A DNA stretch of 64,000 bases. Source: Caenorhabditis elegans. Taxonomy: Eukaryota; Nematoda; Chromadorea; Rhabditida; Rhabditidae. The notes beneath the pieces are model-generated. The model had not been told where the DNA came from, searched no databases, and saw nothing but the letters and a program-made list of their open reading frames with translations. Shown one piece after another: positions 10,934-23,800 of this stretch. The position numbers and the translations under genes are program-made. Within the stretch, counting starts at the first letter, position 1. Each line of letters begins with the position of its first letter. Location: assembly GCF_000002985.6 (NCBI RefSeq), contig NC_003284.9:496001-560000 (forward strand), written 5' to 3'.

Positions 10934-13900
10934 CGTTGTTGACCTCAAAAAAAAGAACAATCGTTGAGAAAAAAGGTGACAGACTATAAAATTTCAATAA
11001 CGAGGAAAATCAAAATAAGAATATGGAGTAGAAAAAGACGATGAAAAAGGGAAGCAGAAACGGGGGAGGAGGGGAGAGGGCAAAAGTAGGCGTGTAAATG
11101 ATAACTGTGAGGAGGAGAAGGAAATAGGAGGAGGACGAAAAAGAAGACGACGACCGTTTCCTTTTCTCTCGCCCCCCCCCCCCCTGTCATTTGTCCACAC
11201 ACACACACACTCTTGAGGAGTTACAACAAGAGTGATTTTGTACAATCTGTTCTGATAAGGATCTGCGAAATCGCGGTTGAGATATTCCTCCTCGTCAATT
11301 TATGATTGAGATACAAAAAGGTGTTACGGTTCTCGCGTCAGTTCAGGGTTAGGGCCAAATTCAGTTACAGCTTCTATAGTTGAATTTAAGTTTTGATTTG
11401 AAAAACGTTTTTTTTAGCATAATTGGCTGTTTTGCCTGTTTTTAATTTATCATTTCGAGTGTCGTACTAATTGATGCACAGCTCAAATAGATACTGTGTG
11501 CAAATTTTTCAAACAATTTTTTTAAGTTGGAATTTGGGATTTTTTTAAAGAAGAAACAAAAAATCAGAAAGCAGAATGAAATTATTGCTCTGATTGTCAG
11601 AATAGTTTTTTTAATTAACACAATAACAAACTGAAGTGCAATGCTAAGCTTGAAATTTGCAACAAAATTTTCCAAATTCTACTAATATTTCATCATTCTG
11701 AAATATTCGAACACATTTAGACTCAATATGTTCAAAAAATTAGAGGATAATTACCAATAAAATTCATAATAGTAGAAACATGAATAGTAACATCACAACT
11801 CGAAAAAAAAACGTCACACCAAAGCAAGTACGGTTGCATATTGCAAAGAGCCAACCAGGAAGACAACGGGCCATAAAAAGTGGTGATCCTGGCAATCGCG
11901 CACTTCCCATGTACGGACGCTGTTACAGAGCATATCGGGAAATGGGCGGTGTCCTCTCTCTCTCTCTCCTGCCCTCACAAAACGATTAGAGATATACTAC
12001 AGAAGATGGTAATGAGAAAAGGGGTTAATAGTGATATTCAGAAGAGGAATAGTTTCTAATTCAATGAGGAGACAAATGATGATGTGATTAAAATGGAACT
12101 TATTGGGTTCGAACTTTTTTTCCGTTTGGCGGAATGAATGGGTAGGGCTACTTAGAATTTTGAAGAAAAGGGCTTTTATTAAGTTAAAGTCTTCAAATTT
12201 TTTTCCAATATTGACGCTCAATATCAAAAAAAGATGTTGAAAATTTATCATAACAATTTCAATTACTTGAATGAGTCACCAATTATCTCGATGTTACGTT
12301 ATCGATAGAGTCACACAAAATGTTGAAAACCGATGAAAAAAATATATCTAATCGCAACCAGTGAGCACCAATCAACTCATCATCAAGAGAACAAAGGAAC
12401 CTTGCTATTTTTGACAATACGGTGATAAGATAGTTTTGGTATGGTAGGTGGACTTTTTTCTGTGTGGATCTAGATGTAAAACGATTGTTTCAAAAATCAG
12501 TGATCTCGGCATGGGGTTAGGAAATAGCATGAATTTCAAAATTTTTATAACTGGTCACTAATGTTATGAATTTACATTTTTTAGGGTAACTTTGCAGTAC
12601 CAATTTTGGAAAATGCTAGTTTTAGTGGTATTAAGGAAGCAATGAAAATTATATAAAATTAATAAAAATATATTGATTGAACTTAAAGGATTACTAATGG
12701 ATTTGAGTATTTTGAAAATATAGACGCTGAGTATGCTTGAATTAACTACATATGTGACTTCTTAAAAATATTTTCAACAATTTTTATTGGGTTTTGCAGA
12801 TATTTTTTTAGTAGCTAATTTTAGCTAAAATATCATATATCAAATTTTGCTTTTTGAGTGATTTTTGGCTACCTATCGGCTTTGAATGTATCTCAATCAA
12901 CAACATAGGATTTTAAAAAACCACAATGTGCAATAAACGGTGATAGTTCTAAAAATGGTAGTTCCTAAAAGCTGTGTCACGGAAAAAATATTTGAGATGA
13001 AATAAAGCTAATTTTATCACAATTTTGAACCGCAATAAGCATTTGAATTATTTTTCTGAAGTCTCTTCTTGCCATAATAAAAGTCTTATCTATCTGATAT
13101 TTATCTAATCACATTTTAGGTTTATACATTCAAAATATTCCGAACCCTTGGGCATATTTTAAGCAAATTATTTTCATAAGTTCACTTATTTACAGAGAGA
13201 AATACAACTATTTTTTTGTTTGTCAATTATATTCAAACCAGGCGTGAACCGCACCTAGAGCGCGGTCCCCGACTTTCTTGAGAAGCACATGTGTCTATCG
13301 CGGACCTCGATATTTTTATATATATATATATATTTTTTTTTTAAATTCAAGTTTAAAAGTAATCAAATTTAACTTCAATGTTGACAATTTAAAATTATTT
13401 TTTAAAGCATTTTCTCTGGGAAAAAAATTTTTAAATTGTTAGATGGCAGCCAACTTGTTACCATGACGATTCCGCAATAAAAATTGGTACTGTCATATTC
13501 TATTGAAAAAATTCCAAAAAAAAACTCCAATATTCAAAAAATTCCAATAAACATGATTTGAAAAAATTCAACCATGAAATACATTTCAAATTATGAGTTG
13601 GTAGGGCGACTGCAATCATTATTTTCTTGTCCCGGCTCGTCCATGTTTTCAATCAATGTAATAATGATTTATTTGGAGTATCTTCTCCCAGGTTGTAAAA
13701 GTATTGAGAATGTTAGTTGGTACATCTTCGTTCAGAGCACACGACGCTCTCAATTGACCAACGCTTCGTAGACAACTGCTTCAAAAGGGGTTAAGGATAT
13801 TTATAGATTGGATGACGTCACATTGCAATGTACAATATTGACCATTTTAACTCTGAGTTTCGAATATTATCGCTTTTGTGTTTTGTCAAAATGGCACATT

Positions 13901-14898
13901 TTCAGTTAGTGTTACGAGAAACTCTAATCTAATCATCAAATTTGGTCAGGGTATTTTTATATAATTTCATAATAGTTTTTTTACATATTTTTTTGATCTG
14001 TGATGTACTGAGTTTGATTAACCTACTACGTATCGCGTTGTGCCAACTTTGTGTAAGTTGTCTTATGTACCAATTTTGGTACAGCTAACATTTAAAAGCG
14101 GTCGATCCGGTTGAAAAAAAAACAATTATTTTAAATTGAGTGTTTTTTTTGCGAAGTTTCGAAATAAAAACTTTAGATTTGGACTGTCGAGCTGTTGAAA
14201 AAAAAATTAAAGTACCGAAATGTTCATTTCAGTTTTCCATGCAATATTATAACTTTGAATTGTATAATTTGTATGAAAATATTATTTTGACCATTGAAAA
14301 GATATTCGGAAAATCTATAATCTTTAATTGAAAAAATGGTTTTTCACAATCGATAAAAAACAAGATATATAAAGAAGAAAATGAGTTTTCAAAAATCGAC
14401 ATATTTCTTTCAAGCCTTATTTGTTTATGGAAGGTTTTCTCCTCCCTCGTAACACTCTTGGTGCATATATAATCACTTGTTGTCCAAGAGTCTGTATGCG
14501 GAGCATGTGTCCATATGTCCAGGTGTTTTAATGATTCACTGAACACATTGTGAGATGGTCACGGCGGCGGCATGAAATTTAAAAACTATTTTTGGAATCA
14601 GAATCACTGAATTGTTTGATATTGTTGAAATATACACGAATAGGATTCTAAAAAAATTAAAAACTTAGGATAAAAATAACTGATTTTATTAAAGTGTCAA
14701 AAACAAATCGCAAACCTACTCACTACCACTCAAATATGATTGAATAGCAAAAAACGTATTTTAAAATGACGCAAAGATAAAATTGATAAATTATAAAGAC
14801 AACTTGGTTTGAAAAATTCATCTTATCAAGAATGAGCTTTCATTTACACTTTTTGGGAGTGTTGAATTGATTGCCCGAACATCTGTAATCTTTAATTA
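10934..14898. other. Intergenic region upstream of the zinc-finger gene
   Basis: About 4 kb between the zinc-finger start and the stop of the next minus-strand gene. It has a 13-base C run (11172-11184) next to an AC repeat, a CT run near 11960, and a repeat at 13240-13312. The segment nearest 10934 is the likely promoter side of the zinc-finger gene. I see no supported gene. Confidence 0.55.
13240..13330. repeat. Repeat fragment with CTATCGCGGACCTCGAT, then AT run
   Basis: GC-rich segment (GAGCGCGGTCCCCGAC) that ends in the TGTCTATCGCGGACCTCGAT also seen at 3459-3478, followed by a short AT dinucleotide run. Confidence 0.55.
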
Positions 14899-17800
14899 TT
14901 AAACACATTTACTAAACAGACTATCCCAATTTTTCTCACTTTTGTTGGCAAGTGTGATGTATGGAAATTCATATGACACACCGACGGTCAAAACGTTAGT
15001 GCAAACGTAAATGAATACTAGAACATAGACACCGATGATAAGGAAGTAACCTGAAAAATTAATTGTAGAATTTGGAGAGATCGCAGCATAGTTTGGCTGC
15101 GATAGTTTATGTTCTATATTTTACTATTACCGAAGTGGCATTACCAAATTTTCACACCACCAAATTAGAGATTGATAAGCGTCATCTGACAACTAACCGG
15201 GTACACTGCGCTACCGTCAACCTTGCATTATGAGTAATAAAAGTGGGTTTTCATAGTGAACCCGCTAGTTGTTGGATTATGCTCATCAGACTCACTCCTA
15301 ATTATGAGTTATTCTAATTATTTCAGTGTAGAAAAGACCTTAACCTTACCACGAATTGCACGCAACAGTGAAAGAAAAATACTAATCTTAGAATTAAAAA
15401 TGTAATGTAAGTTCAGATCATCAATTTTTATAATATTACACCAAGAAAATATTGTGAATTTTAATTTTTCTTTCTATTTTGTAAACTTACGTTTAAAGTT
15501 GTAGTGGTCTTCCTCGTAGGGTTCAAATTCTTCTTTTGGTGGCTCCACTTTACGATTCTTCCTGCCCTTTTTTTGATTCTTTCTAGCACTTTGAACATGC
15601 TTTACCACTACTTTTTTCTCATTTTCAACTTGAGGCTTTTCCTCGGTTTCCTCTAGCTTTTCCAAAATCTGCAGGAAGCCAACATGCCTTGAAATCGAAA
15701 TAGCTTTGGATTTTTTCAAAGCCTTGGTTTTCGCGCTCTCCTGAGCTTTCTCTACCTTTACCACTCTCTTCATCTCTTCAAAGCGGGAAAAGGTGACGGT
15801 TGGAGTTGATACTGGTAGTACGATGGGTTCTGGTTGCTCAATGACCTCGAGTTTGATAACTTCTTCTTTATTCTCTACAACTTTTGTCGGCGGAGTTGGC
15901 ACATCTGCAGGTTTCAAAGTCCTTAGTTTTGCAGCTTTTTTACTCGAAACCTTTTGAAATCCGTCCTCATCAATTTCAATTACCTCTCTGAAAAAAAGGA
16001 AAAATTACACGAAGCGACAAGGATGCATAGGCAAATCGCGTCCCGTCCGCGCTACAGGAGCAGCGATTTACCGAATTTACCTCTGATGACCCGCTACTTT
16101 GTCACGAATAACATTTTTAGGGTTTCAGGCAAACGCGCATTGAGCAATACACCGGGTATATTTTTACTGTTATCTTTTTTCGCAGCAAATTTGGCCTAGA
16201 ATACCGCTTATATATACACCGATGTCAAAATCAAAAAATTTGATAGGAGACTTTTAAAATGGCTTCTTTTAAAACATTAGCAAATTTTTATAATAATTTC
16301 AAAAAAAAATTATTTGAAAATAGTCGTAAAAGATTTCAGATTTTGTCCAAAAAATTAAAATTGTTGAAAACGCCTAAAACGGTTATGATTATAGAAATTC
16401 AGGAAAACAACATTAAACTGGAAAAACATCAATTTTGGGAATCTTTTCAACCACTATTTGATGAAAAATGGCCTGAAATATTTTCAAATCGCCTTTTTTC
16501 TAGCTCAAAGTGTTTCTCTACTGCAAGGTATTCTCACTGCTACCCACAAACTTACTTCTTTTTTGGAATCTTTGCAACTATTTGGGCAAGTTTTGTCATT
16601 TTGTACATATTACATTTATACTTCGATTTTCTGTTCTTCTTTCGACCACTTCTTGCTTTTTCTTTTGTCTCCAACTTCATGACTTCCACATCCTTCTGCA
16701 TTCCGACTAATAGAACCGGTCCACCAAATCCAAAATCAGTAATTGCATCAAACTGGTAGAATTTCGACGGGACTGGCTTTATTTCGTGATCTGGCGGGCA
16801 AGATTTCTGTACAACCATTTTTCTGTTGAGCTGTTGCGCTTTAAAGTGAGCCTCTTTTAAAATACGCTGTCGTTGTTTTTGTGAAATTCTGCTGCGAACA
16901 CCAGAACGATTGATTGGCGAACTATTGGCACTGATTGTTTCCGCCGATGAGTCATATCCAGAAGTTGAATAGTTTGAAGAGTCTTCTTCGTTTTGTTCAT
17001 TTGTAAAAGTTCCGATACTCGGAGTGGTAAAGTTGAACCATTCCGCACCTTTTTTAAAGTACTGTGCAACAACTCCAGCGTAAGTTGTTACAAAGCAACA
17101 GTTGATCCATGGATTGTTCAAGAAATTTCCTTCCATCTGGCTGAAATGAGCCCGTTTTAACAAAAATTATGTTGATTTCTAATTAAAAAGAAGTAAGATT
17201 TAATTGATTTATTCTAAGCAAATTTTGGTGTTTTTTTTGTGGAAACTCATTCTAGCAAGCAAACTCATTTGAACGTTAAGCTATTCATCAACATTTGAAA
17301 TGACCGTATATTCTCTATTAGTAAGGCGCCTCTATTAGTTTTGCACCTCTAATAGTTTTGCACCTCTTTATTTGTTCCCTTTTTTTAGGAATTCAAAATT
17401 TGCATCATAAAATCGTTTTACAAATCAGGAAAATTTTTACAGACTTGGTATAACAAGCCAAAATTGGCAAAATATGAGTACAACTCGGACAGTTTTTGCG
17501 TATCAGCCTTAAAATTCGTCCATTTTGGTTTACAAGGTGTTACTGAAATTGATGATACTATACCATAACTTAATGGAAAACATGAGAAAAAACCTGTTTG
17601 AAAATTAGTTTTGCACTCTCTATTAGTTTTGCATCAAATTAGGTGTCCGAAAATTAGTTTTGCACGCCTTACTAATAGAGGATATACGGTATCAAATATA
17701 AAAAAAACATTCCGGACAGAACTGGCTAGTTTACCAAAACGATTGGAATCCAGGAATATTTTTCTACGTAGATCATACAACAATTATGTTTCAAGCATTT

Positions 17801-20800
17801 GTTTCTGAGTGTTGTAAAGTTTTGAAATTTTGACAGCGCTCTAAATTTCCAAAAAAGTCCGAATGGGTAGTTTAGCCCAAATTGTCAATATTTCTGGAAC
17901 CAGCATCAAACATGGGACATTTGAAAAATTGACAGCAATTTCATCTTATCTTATCCACGACTGGATTATGGCTTAAATTATAGCCCAGTGGGATCCCCAG
18001 TGTGCCTGACTCCTAGATCCGCTGTGCATACCGCTTGAAAAATAGATCGTCCTTTAATCTTTTTTTAAAGATTTAAATAATAAATTTCAACAAAATTACA
18101 ACATCGAGAAATTTCAGAGGAAAAGCCTGCAGTGAAAAAAACTACAAACACATGATATATTTCTTATCAAATTCTCACGTTGCATATAGGACTACGGGAA
18201 AAAAACGATGAAAATGCTCATATCCCTTGAATAATCCTAAATACTCCTGACTGGCACCAAGGCCGCGCCCACCGGATACAATCAAAAAGATGGATTACAC
18301 TTGGATTATCACCGGATATCACATATATCACATTAAGCAACCGAGCATTTTTTCAAAGCACTTGGTATCAAGATTAACTTTGAGAATTTTTTTTCATCTA
18401 ATATGAAGAGAAATGATCTGGGTGTGTGTGTGTATAAAAATTTAAGAATGTTTACAGCCGGAAACATACACTTTATCGGCATCCACTGCAGGCTTTGCTT
18501 CCAGGTTTGAAGATTCCAGAAAGGAGTGGTTCTGAAAAAAAAACTACTAAGATATTTGAAAATTATCTTAATCCAATTAAAAAGAGGGTGGTCCATTTTT
18601 TTTAGCTACATACATAGTATATATGACGCCATACACCACCTTACAAGAAAAGCAAAAGTTTAAATTTTACCTTGAGTCTTTAAAACACAACAAATAATAT
18701 ATTTAAATACTCATAGATAACTTGGCATTAGTGCCTTTTAAGCTGTGAAGCGTCATTTTCATTCCCTTAAATCTGAAACTAAAACTTTTCATGAATTGTG
18801 TGCCCTATTATTTTAGCTGATTTTTCTGATTTTAGCGGGTTTATCGATGAAGTAAGACCCATGATTATCGATGAGGTAAGACCCATGATATTGCCTGGCT
18901 TCGAACATTCGACAGTGCTTTAGATTTCTCAAAAAGGTGCATCAAATCAGTTGAAAATGTTTCCAAAAGGTTAAACACATTTTACTATGATACATATTTG
19001 GTGATTATGATACTAATCAAATGATTTTTAATCTTTATCACGCTAACCGTACCCCACCTTTAAAGGTAGGCAAACACTTTGGCAAGTGTTTGGAATTTTT
19101 TATTTTAAAAATTTAATTTTGCAATGAAAAACTGTATTTTTTCATTGCTAGATTCGTTCCCAAAAAGTTACAATAATTTACGTGTACATATGTTTTAGAA
19201 TTTTTTCTCTAATTTCTAGGATTGTAAAATTTTTAAAAATTTTTTTGAGGGTGATGGATAGGCAGACAGATTAAAAGATTCTTTGAACTTTTATCATTTT
19301 TCAAAATATAACTACACAGAATGTTGTACGAGCATCAATTTTTGCCAATATTTCGCCTGGGTTGGGTTGTAGACACAAACCAACACTTACACAAGGAATA
19401 CGATATATGTTAATACATATAAAACATCTTTGTAGATTAGTTTTATTCCGAAATGTTCCGATATTAAATTCAAAGTAATTTGTTGAATTATATATATATA
19501 TACCAGCCGATGACCGCGCCTCCGGCGCGGCCAACGACTGGCGGAGTTTAAAATAAATGTCCTTTTAATCATTCAAAAATGTCTCATTAAAAAAAGTTGA
19601 AACTTCATCGATTAAATCGCATTTTCTCCTTCCATGGTATACGATTCAGAAAATTCAAAGAGACAGTTAGAATGTTCTGATTTTTCTACTAACACATTAT
19701 CATTATCAGGCTTTCGAAAAAATTCCACAGAGTTACAGTTTTTTTAATAAGTTAATTTTTTTTTCCTCAACTAAAGAAGTCTGAATAATTAACTACTAAG
19801 TTCTTTGAATATAGATGTAACGAAACAAATAAAAACTCCTACAGTTATGGGAGGTTGTAGAGCATTTCAGAACTTTTTTGAATTTTCCAGATGATTCTAG
19901 AACAGTCTAGAATTTTCTTGAAACTTCCAGAAGGTGCTGAAACAAAAAATTGATTCCAGAACAAAAATTTGGATTTCCCGCCAAATGTTTTCCTCAGAAA
20001 ATTTGAATTTCCCGCCAAAATTTTTTTTCTCAGAAAATCTGAATTTCCCGCAAAGCTTTTTTTTCCCAGCAAATTTGAATTCCCGCCAAAATTGTTCTCA
20101 GAAAATTTGAATTCCCGCCAAAATTTCTTTTCTCATAAATTTTGAAGTTCCCGCCCATATTTTTAAGGGTCTCTCCACGATGGGTCTTGCCAGTTCCAGG
20201 TGGTACTTAAGCTAACAAAAAGTTTCTCAGAAAATTTGAATTTCCCGCCAAAAATTTTTCTCAGAAAATTTGAATTTCCCGCCAAAAATGTTTCACAGAA
20301 AATTTGAATTTCCCGCCAAAAATTTTTCTCAGAAAATTTGAGTTTCCCGCCAAAAATTTTTCACAGAAAATTTGAATTTCCCGCCAAAAATTTTTTCACT
20401 GAAAATTTGAATTTGCCGCCAAAATTTTTTCACTGAAAATTTAAATTTCCCTCCAAAATATTTTTCTCAGAAAATTTAAATTTCCCGCCAAAATATTTTT
20501 CACAGAAAATTTAAATTTCCCGCCAAAATATTTTTCACAGAAAATTTAAATTTCCCGCCAAAATATTTTTCTCAGAAAATTTAAATTTCCCGCCAAAATT
20601 TTGGGTCTTACCACGGTGGGTCTCACCACGACGGGTCTCACCACGATGGGTCTCGCCACGATGGGTCTCACCACGATGGGTCTTTCCACGATGGGTCTCA
20701 CCACGGTGGGTCTCGCCACGATGGGTCTCGCCACGATGGGTCTCGCCACGATGGGTCTCACCACGATGGGTCTTTCCACGATGGGTCTCACCACGGTGGG

Positions 20801-23800
20801 TCTCGCCACGATGGGTCTCGCCACGATGGGTCTCGCCACGATGGCTCTCGCCACGATAATATCGCAGCAACATTTTTTTAATTTTCCAGAAGGTTCTAGA
20901 ACAATCCAGAATTTTTCGAATTTTCCAGAAGGTTCTGGAACATTCCAGAATTTTCTAGAATTTTCCAGAAGGTTCTAAAGCTTTTCAGAATTTTCCAGAA
21001 GGTTCTGGAACGTTCTAGAATTTTCCAGAAATTCCCAGATGGTTCTGGGACATTTCAGAATTTTCCCGAAGTTTCCAATACCCCTTCCCAAGACGGAAAG
21101 TCAATTTTTCATAAACTACCGTAATCCTACCGTACTCCTATAGTACTCCTACAGTACTATTACTGTACCCCGACCATATCCCACCACTAACCCCAAACCT
21201 ATATCTCTTCAAAAGACAAAAACTCATTTTTTCCTAAACTACAGTAATCCTACAGTACTCCTACAGTACCTTTACAGTACTACTACAGTACCCCGACCAT
21301 ATCCCACTACTAACCCCAAACCTATATCTCTTCAAAAGACAAAAACACAATTTTTCCCAAACTACAGTAATCCTACCGTACTCCTACAGTACTCCTACAG
21401 TACTACTACAGTACCCCGCCCATATCCCCCTACTAACCCCAAACTAATATCCCTCCAACAGCCGAAAACACCTTGCCTTTGTAAGCTATGACGTCACTTG
21501 TTAACAAACGGACACTATTTTTTTATATATAGGTAATGATATAATGAAATGATAATGAATGAAAGTTTAGATTCTTATTAACTAATCCTTTATAGACAAT
21601 AATAACATTTATATATGACATTTATAGTTTTCCATTCATTTTATGTAAAGGTTAATCAATTGGAGGATTATCTTAATGTAAGCCCTTGAAGATACATGCT
21701 GAATCACAAGATTTTTTGGTTGGAAATGTAGTTGGTGTGTCTAGTGAACTCTGAGACTTAGTGCGTCACAAAAGGCAATATTTTTAGAAGTATGTATCAT
21801 AACTTTTTAAAGGTAAGGTTGACTCGAATTTTTTTAATAGCAAGTTTTTTTTAGATAAAAATTTTTCTACAACTTTTTTAAAATCAAACTGTAACTTTCT
21901 AAAAAGTTTAGCTCATTAATTGCTGGACGCTCTGAAACATAATCCTTTTCAGCATATTGCTGAAAACCCACTATTTGAAACCTTTTTTCTTTTGATTCGG
22001 ATCCATCACAAAACGCTCTCAAAACAAGAAAAAAGTTTCCACCGGTGCCAGGTGTTCTTCCGGTGTAATAATTTCAAGGCACACTCTTACACAGAGGTAA
22101 GAGAAAAAAATGTGACGTCATTTGGTACCGAGAACAATTTTAATTTTTTCTGTTGTAAAAAGCTAGACGTAAACAAATATGTCAAAAAATCTAGTTAAAT
22201 AATTTTTTTCGAACAGAATCTCAATTAAGAAATTTTGAACATGGCCAGTTTGAAATACAAGAAAAATTCAAATCTTTCGGGTTCCGTTTTACACTAAGGT
22301 AAATGCCGGACCATACTTTTCAGTATCACTCTCTTAATTTTGAATTGATTAGAAAATTCATGTGGGTGTGTTAAAAGCAACAAAAAAACTTCCAGAATAT
22401 TCCAAAATTTTGTCTGCAAAAAACACAAATGATATTTTTTTGAAGAAACCGATATTCGATTTTCTGTGCTATGTAGAATAGTGATTTTGGAAATTTCCGC
22501 AACTTCCAATATAGGAAATATGATAAAGGGGCATGTTCTCACAAATTGTTATGGCTGACCAGAAAAGCACGTAAGCAAATTCCAAAATTCTTAACTTGAG
22601 CAAAATATATGAGATAAACAATGAAAAGACATCTGGTTGTGATGAAAAGAATGTGAAGAGAGCAAACGTTTAAAGTAGCAAAAAAACCGAGCGGTAAAAA
22701 CGAGGTTCCTAGAAAATTTTGAGATGAAATATATCTGTTCGGAGCAAGGAGGTTTACAAAGTGCTCTCGGGGTCGCGACGTTGCGTTTTTCGACCACAGG
22801 GAGACTAGAATAAGGGTAGTCTTTTTGTCAGGAAAAACTTATTTAAAAATGTTTTTGTTTCAATTAAAATAGCATGTTAAATATTTCTGATAATATTGAT
22901 AATATATATATATTGAACATAATACCATAGCTTTCTAATAAATTTAGCTTTAAAGGCGGAGTAGCGCCAGTGAGAAAATTGTTTTAAAACATGCCTATGT
23001 TACCACAATGATCAAATATCATAGTAAAAAAATTTTTAAAAATTTTCTAAATTTTAAATGGTTTTTTGAAAATTGAACAAATCTCGAATTGCATCAAATT
23101 CCCATTTGAACTACCGCCAATACATTCGATGTTCGATATAGCGCGCTTGCCTTTTTTTATTCAACAAATATTGCTTATTTTTGATTGATTTCATGTTTTT
23201 TTTGAGTAATTTTAATGGAAATTAAATAAAAAATTCAAGATAAATATATTTTTTTTATTAAAAAACGAGCGCTAAAGCCTAAATCTGTGAAATGGATTAT
23301 TTCAGGCTCAACGTCGTTAGAAAACGTTCTTTCTTTGTTTTCAATTATTTTTAGTAAACAATCTACATTTATCTTGAATTATTCATGCAATTCCCATTAA
23401 AACTACTCAAAAAAACATTAAAAATCAATCAAAAATAAGAAAATTGATGAATAAAAATAAAAAAAAAGGCAAGCGCGATCCATTGAGCATCGAACTATTG
23501 GCGGTAGTTCAAATGGGAATTTGATGCAATTCGAGATTTTGTTCAACTTTCAAAAAATCATATAAAATTTAGAAATTTTTTAAAAAAATTTTACTATTAT
23601 ATTTGGTCATTGTGGTATCATAGGAATGTTTTAAAGCAATTTTTCCACTGGCGCTACTCTACCTTTAACTTTTATTAAAACATGAAAAATGAAAAAAGGA
23701 GAAAACTTTTGAAAGTTTGAAATTGAAAAGGGTTTTTTTAAATGCAAAAAAAATCCGGGACTATTTGTTCTTACAAATTCTACTGAAAATATTTTCTCAT

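Noticed and set aside
11780..11989. 69-codon + strand frame
   Set aside because: No splice signals or similarity; ends in a CT microsatellite.
20535..20978. Long open frames (RGETH, VARPIV and TMGLT repeats)
   Set aside because: They are translations of the 15-bp minisatellite, open in several frames at once, with no splice or start context.
19841..21480. CRISPR-like array
   Set aside because: The repeats are directly adjacent without unique spacers, and the genome is eukaryotic.
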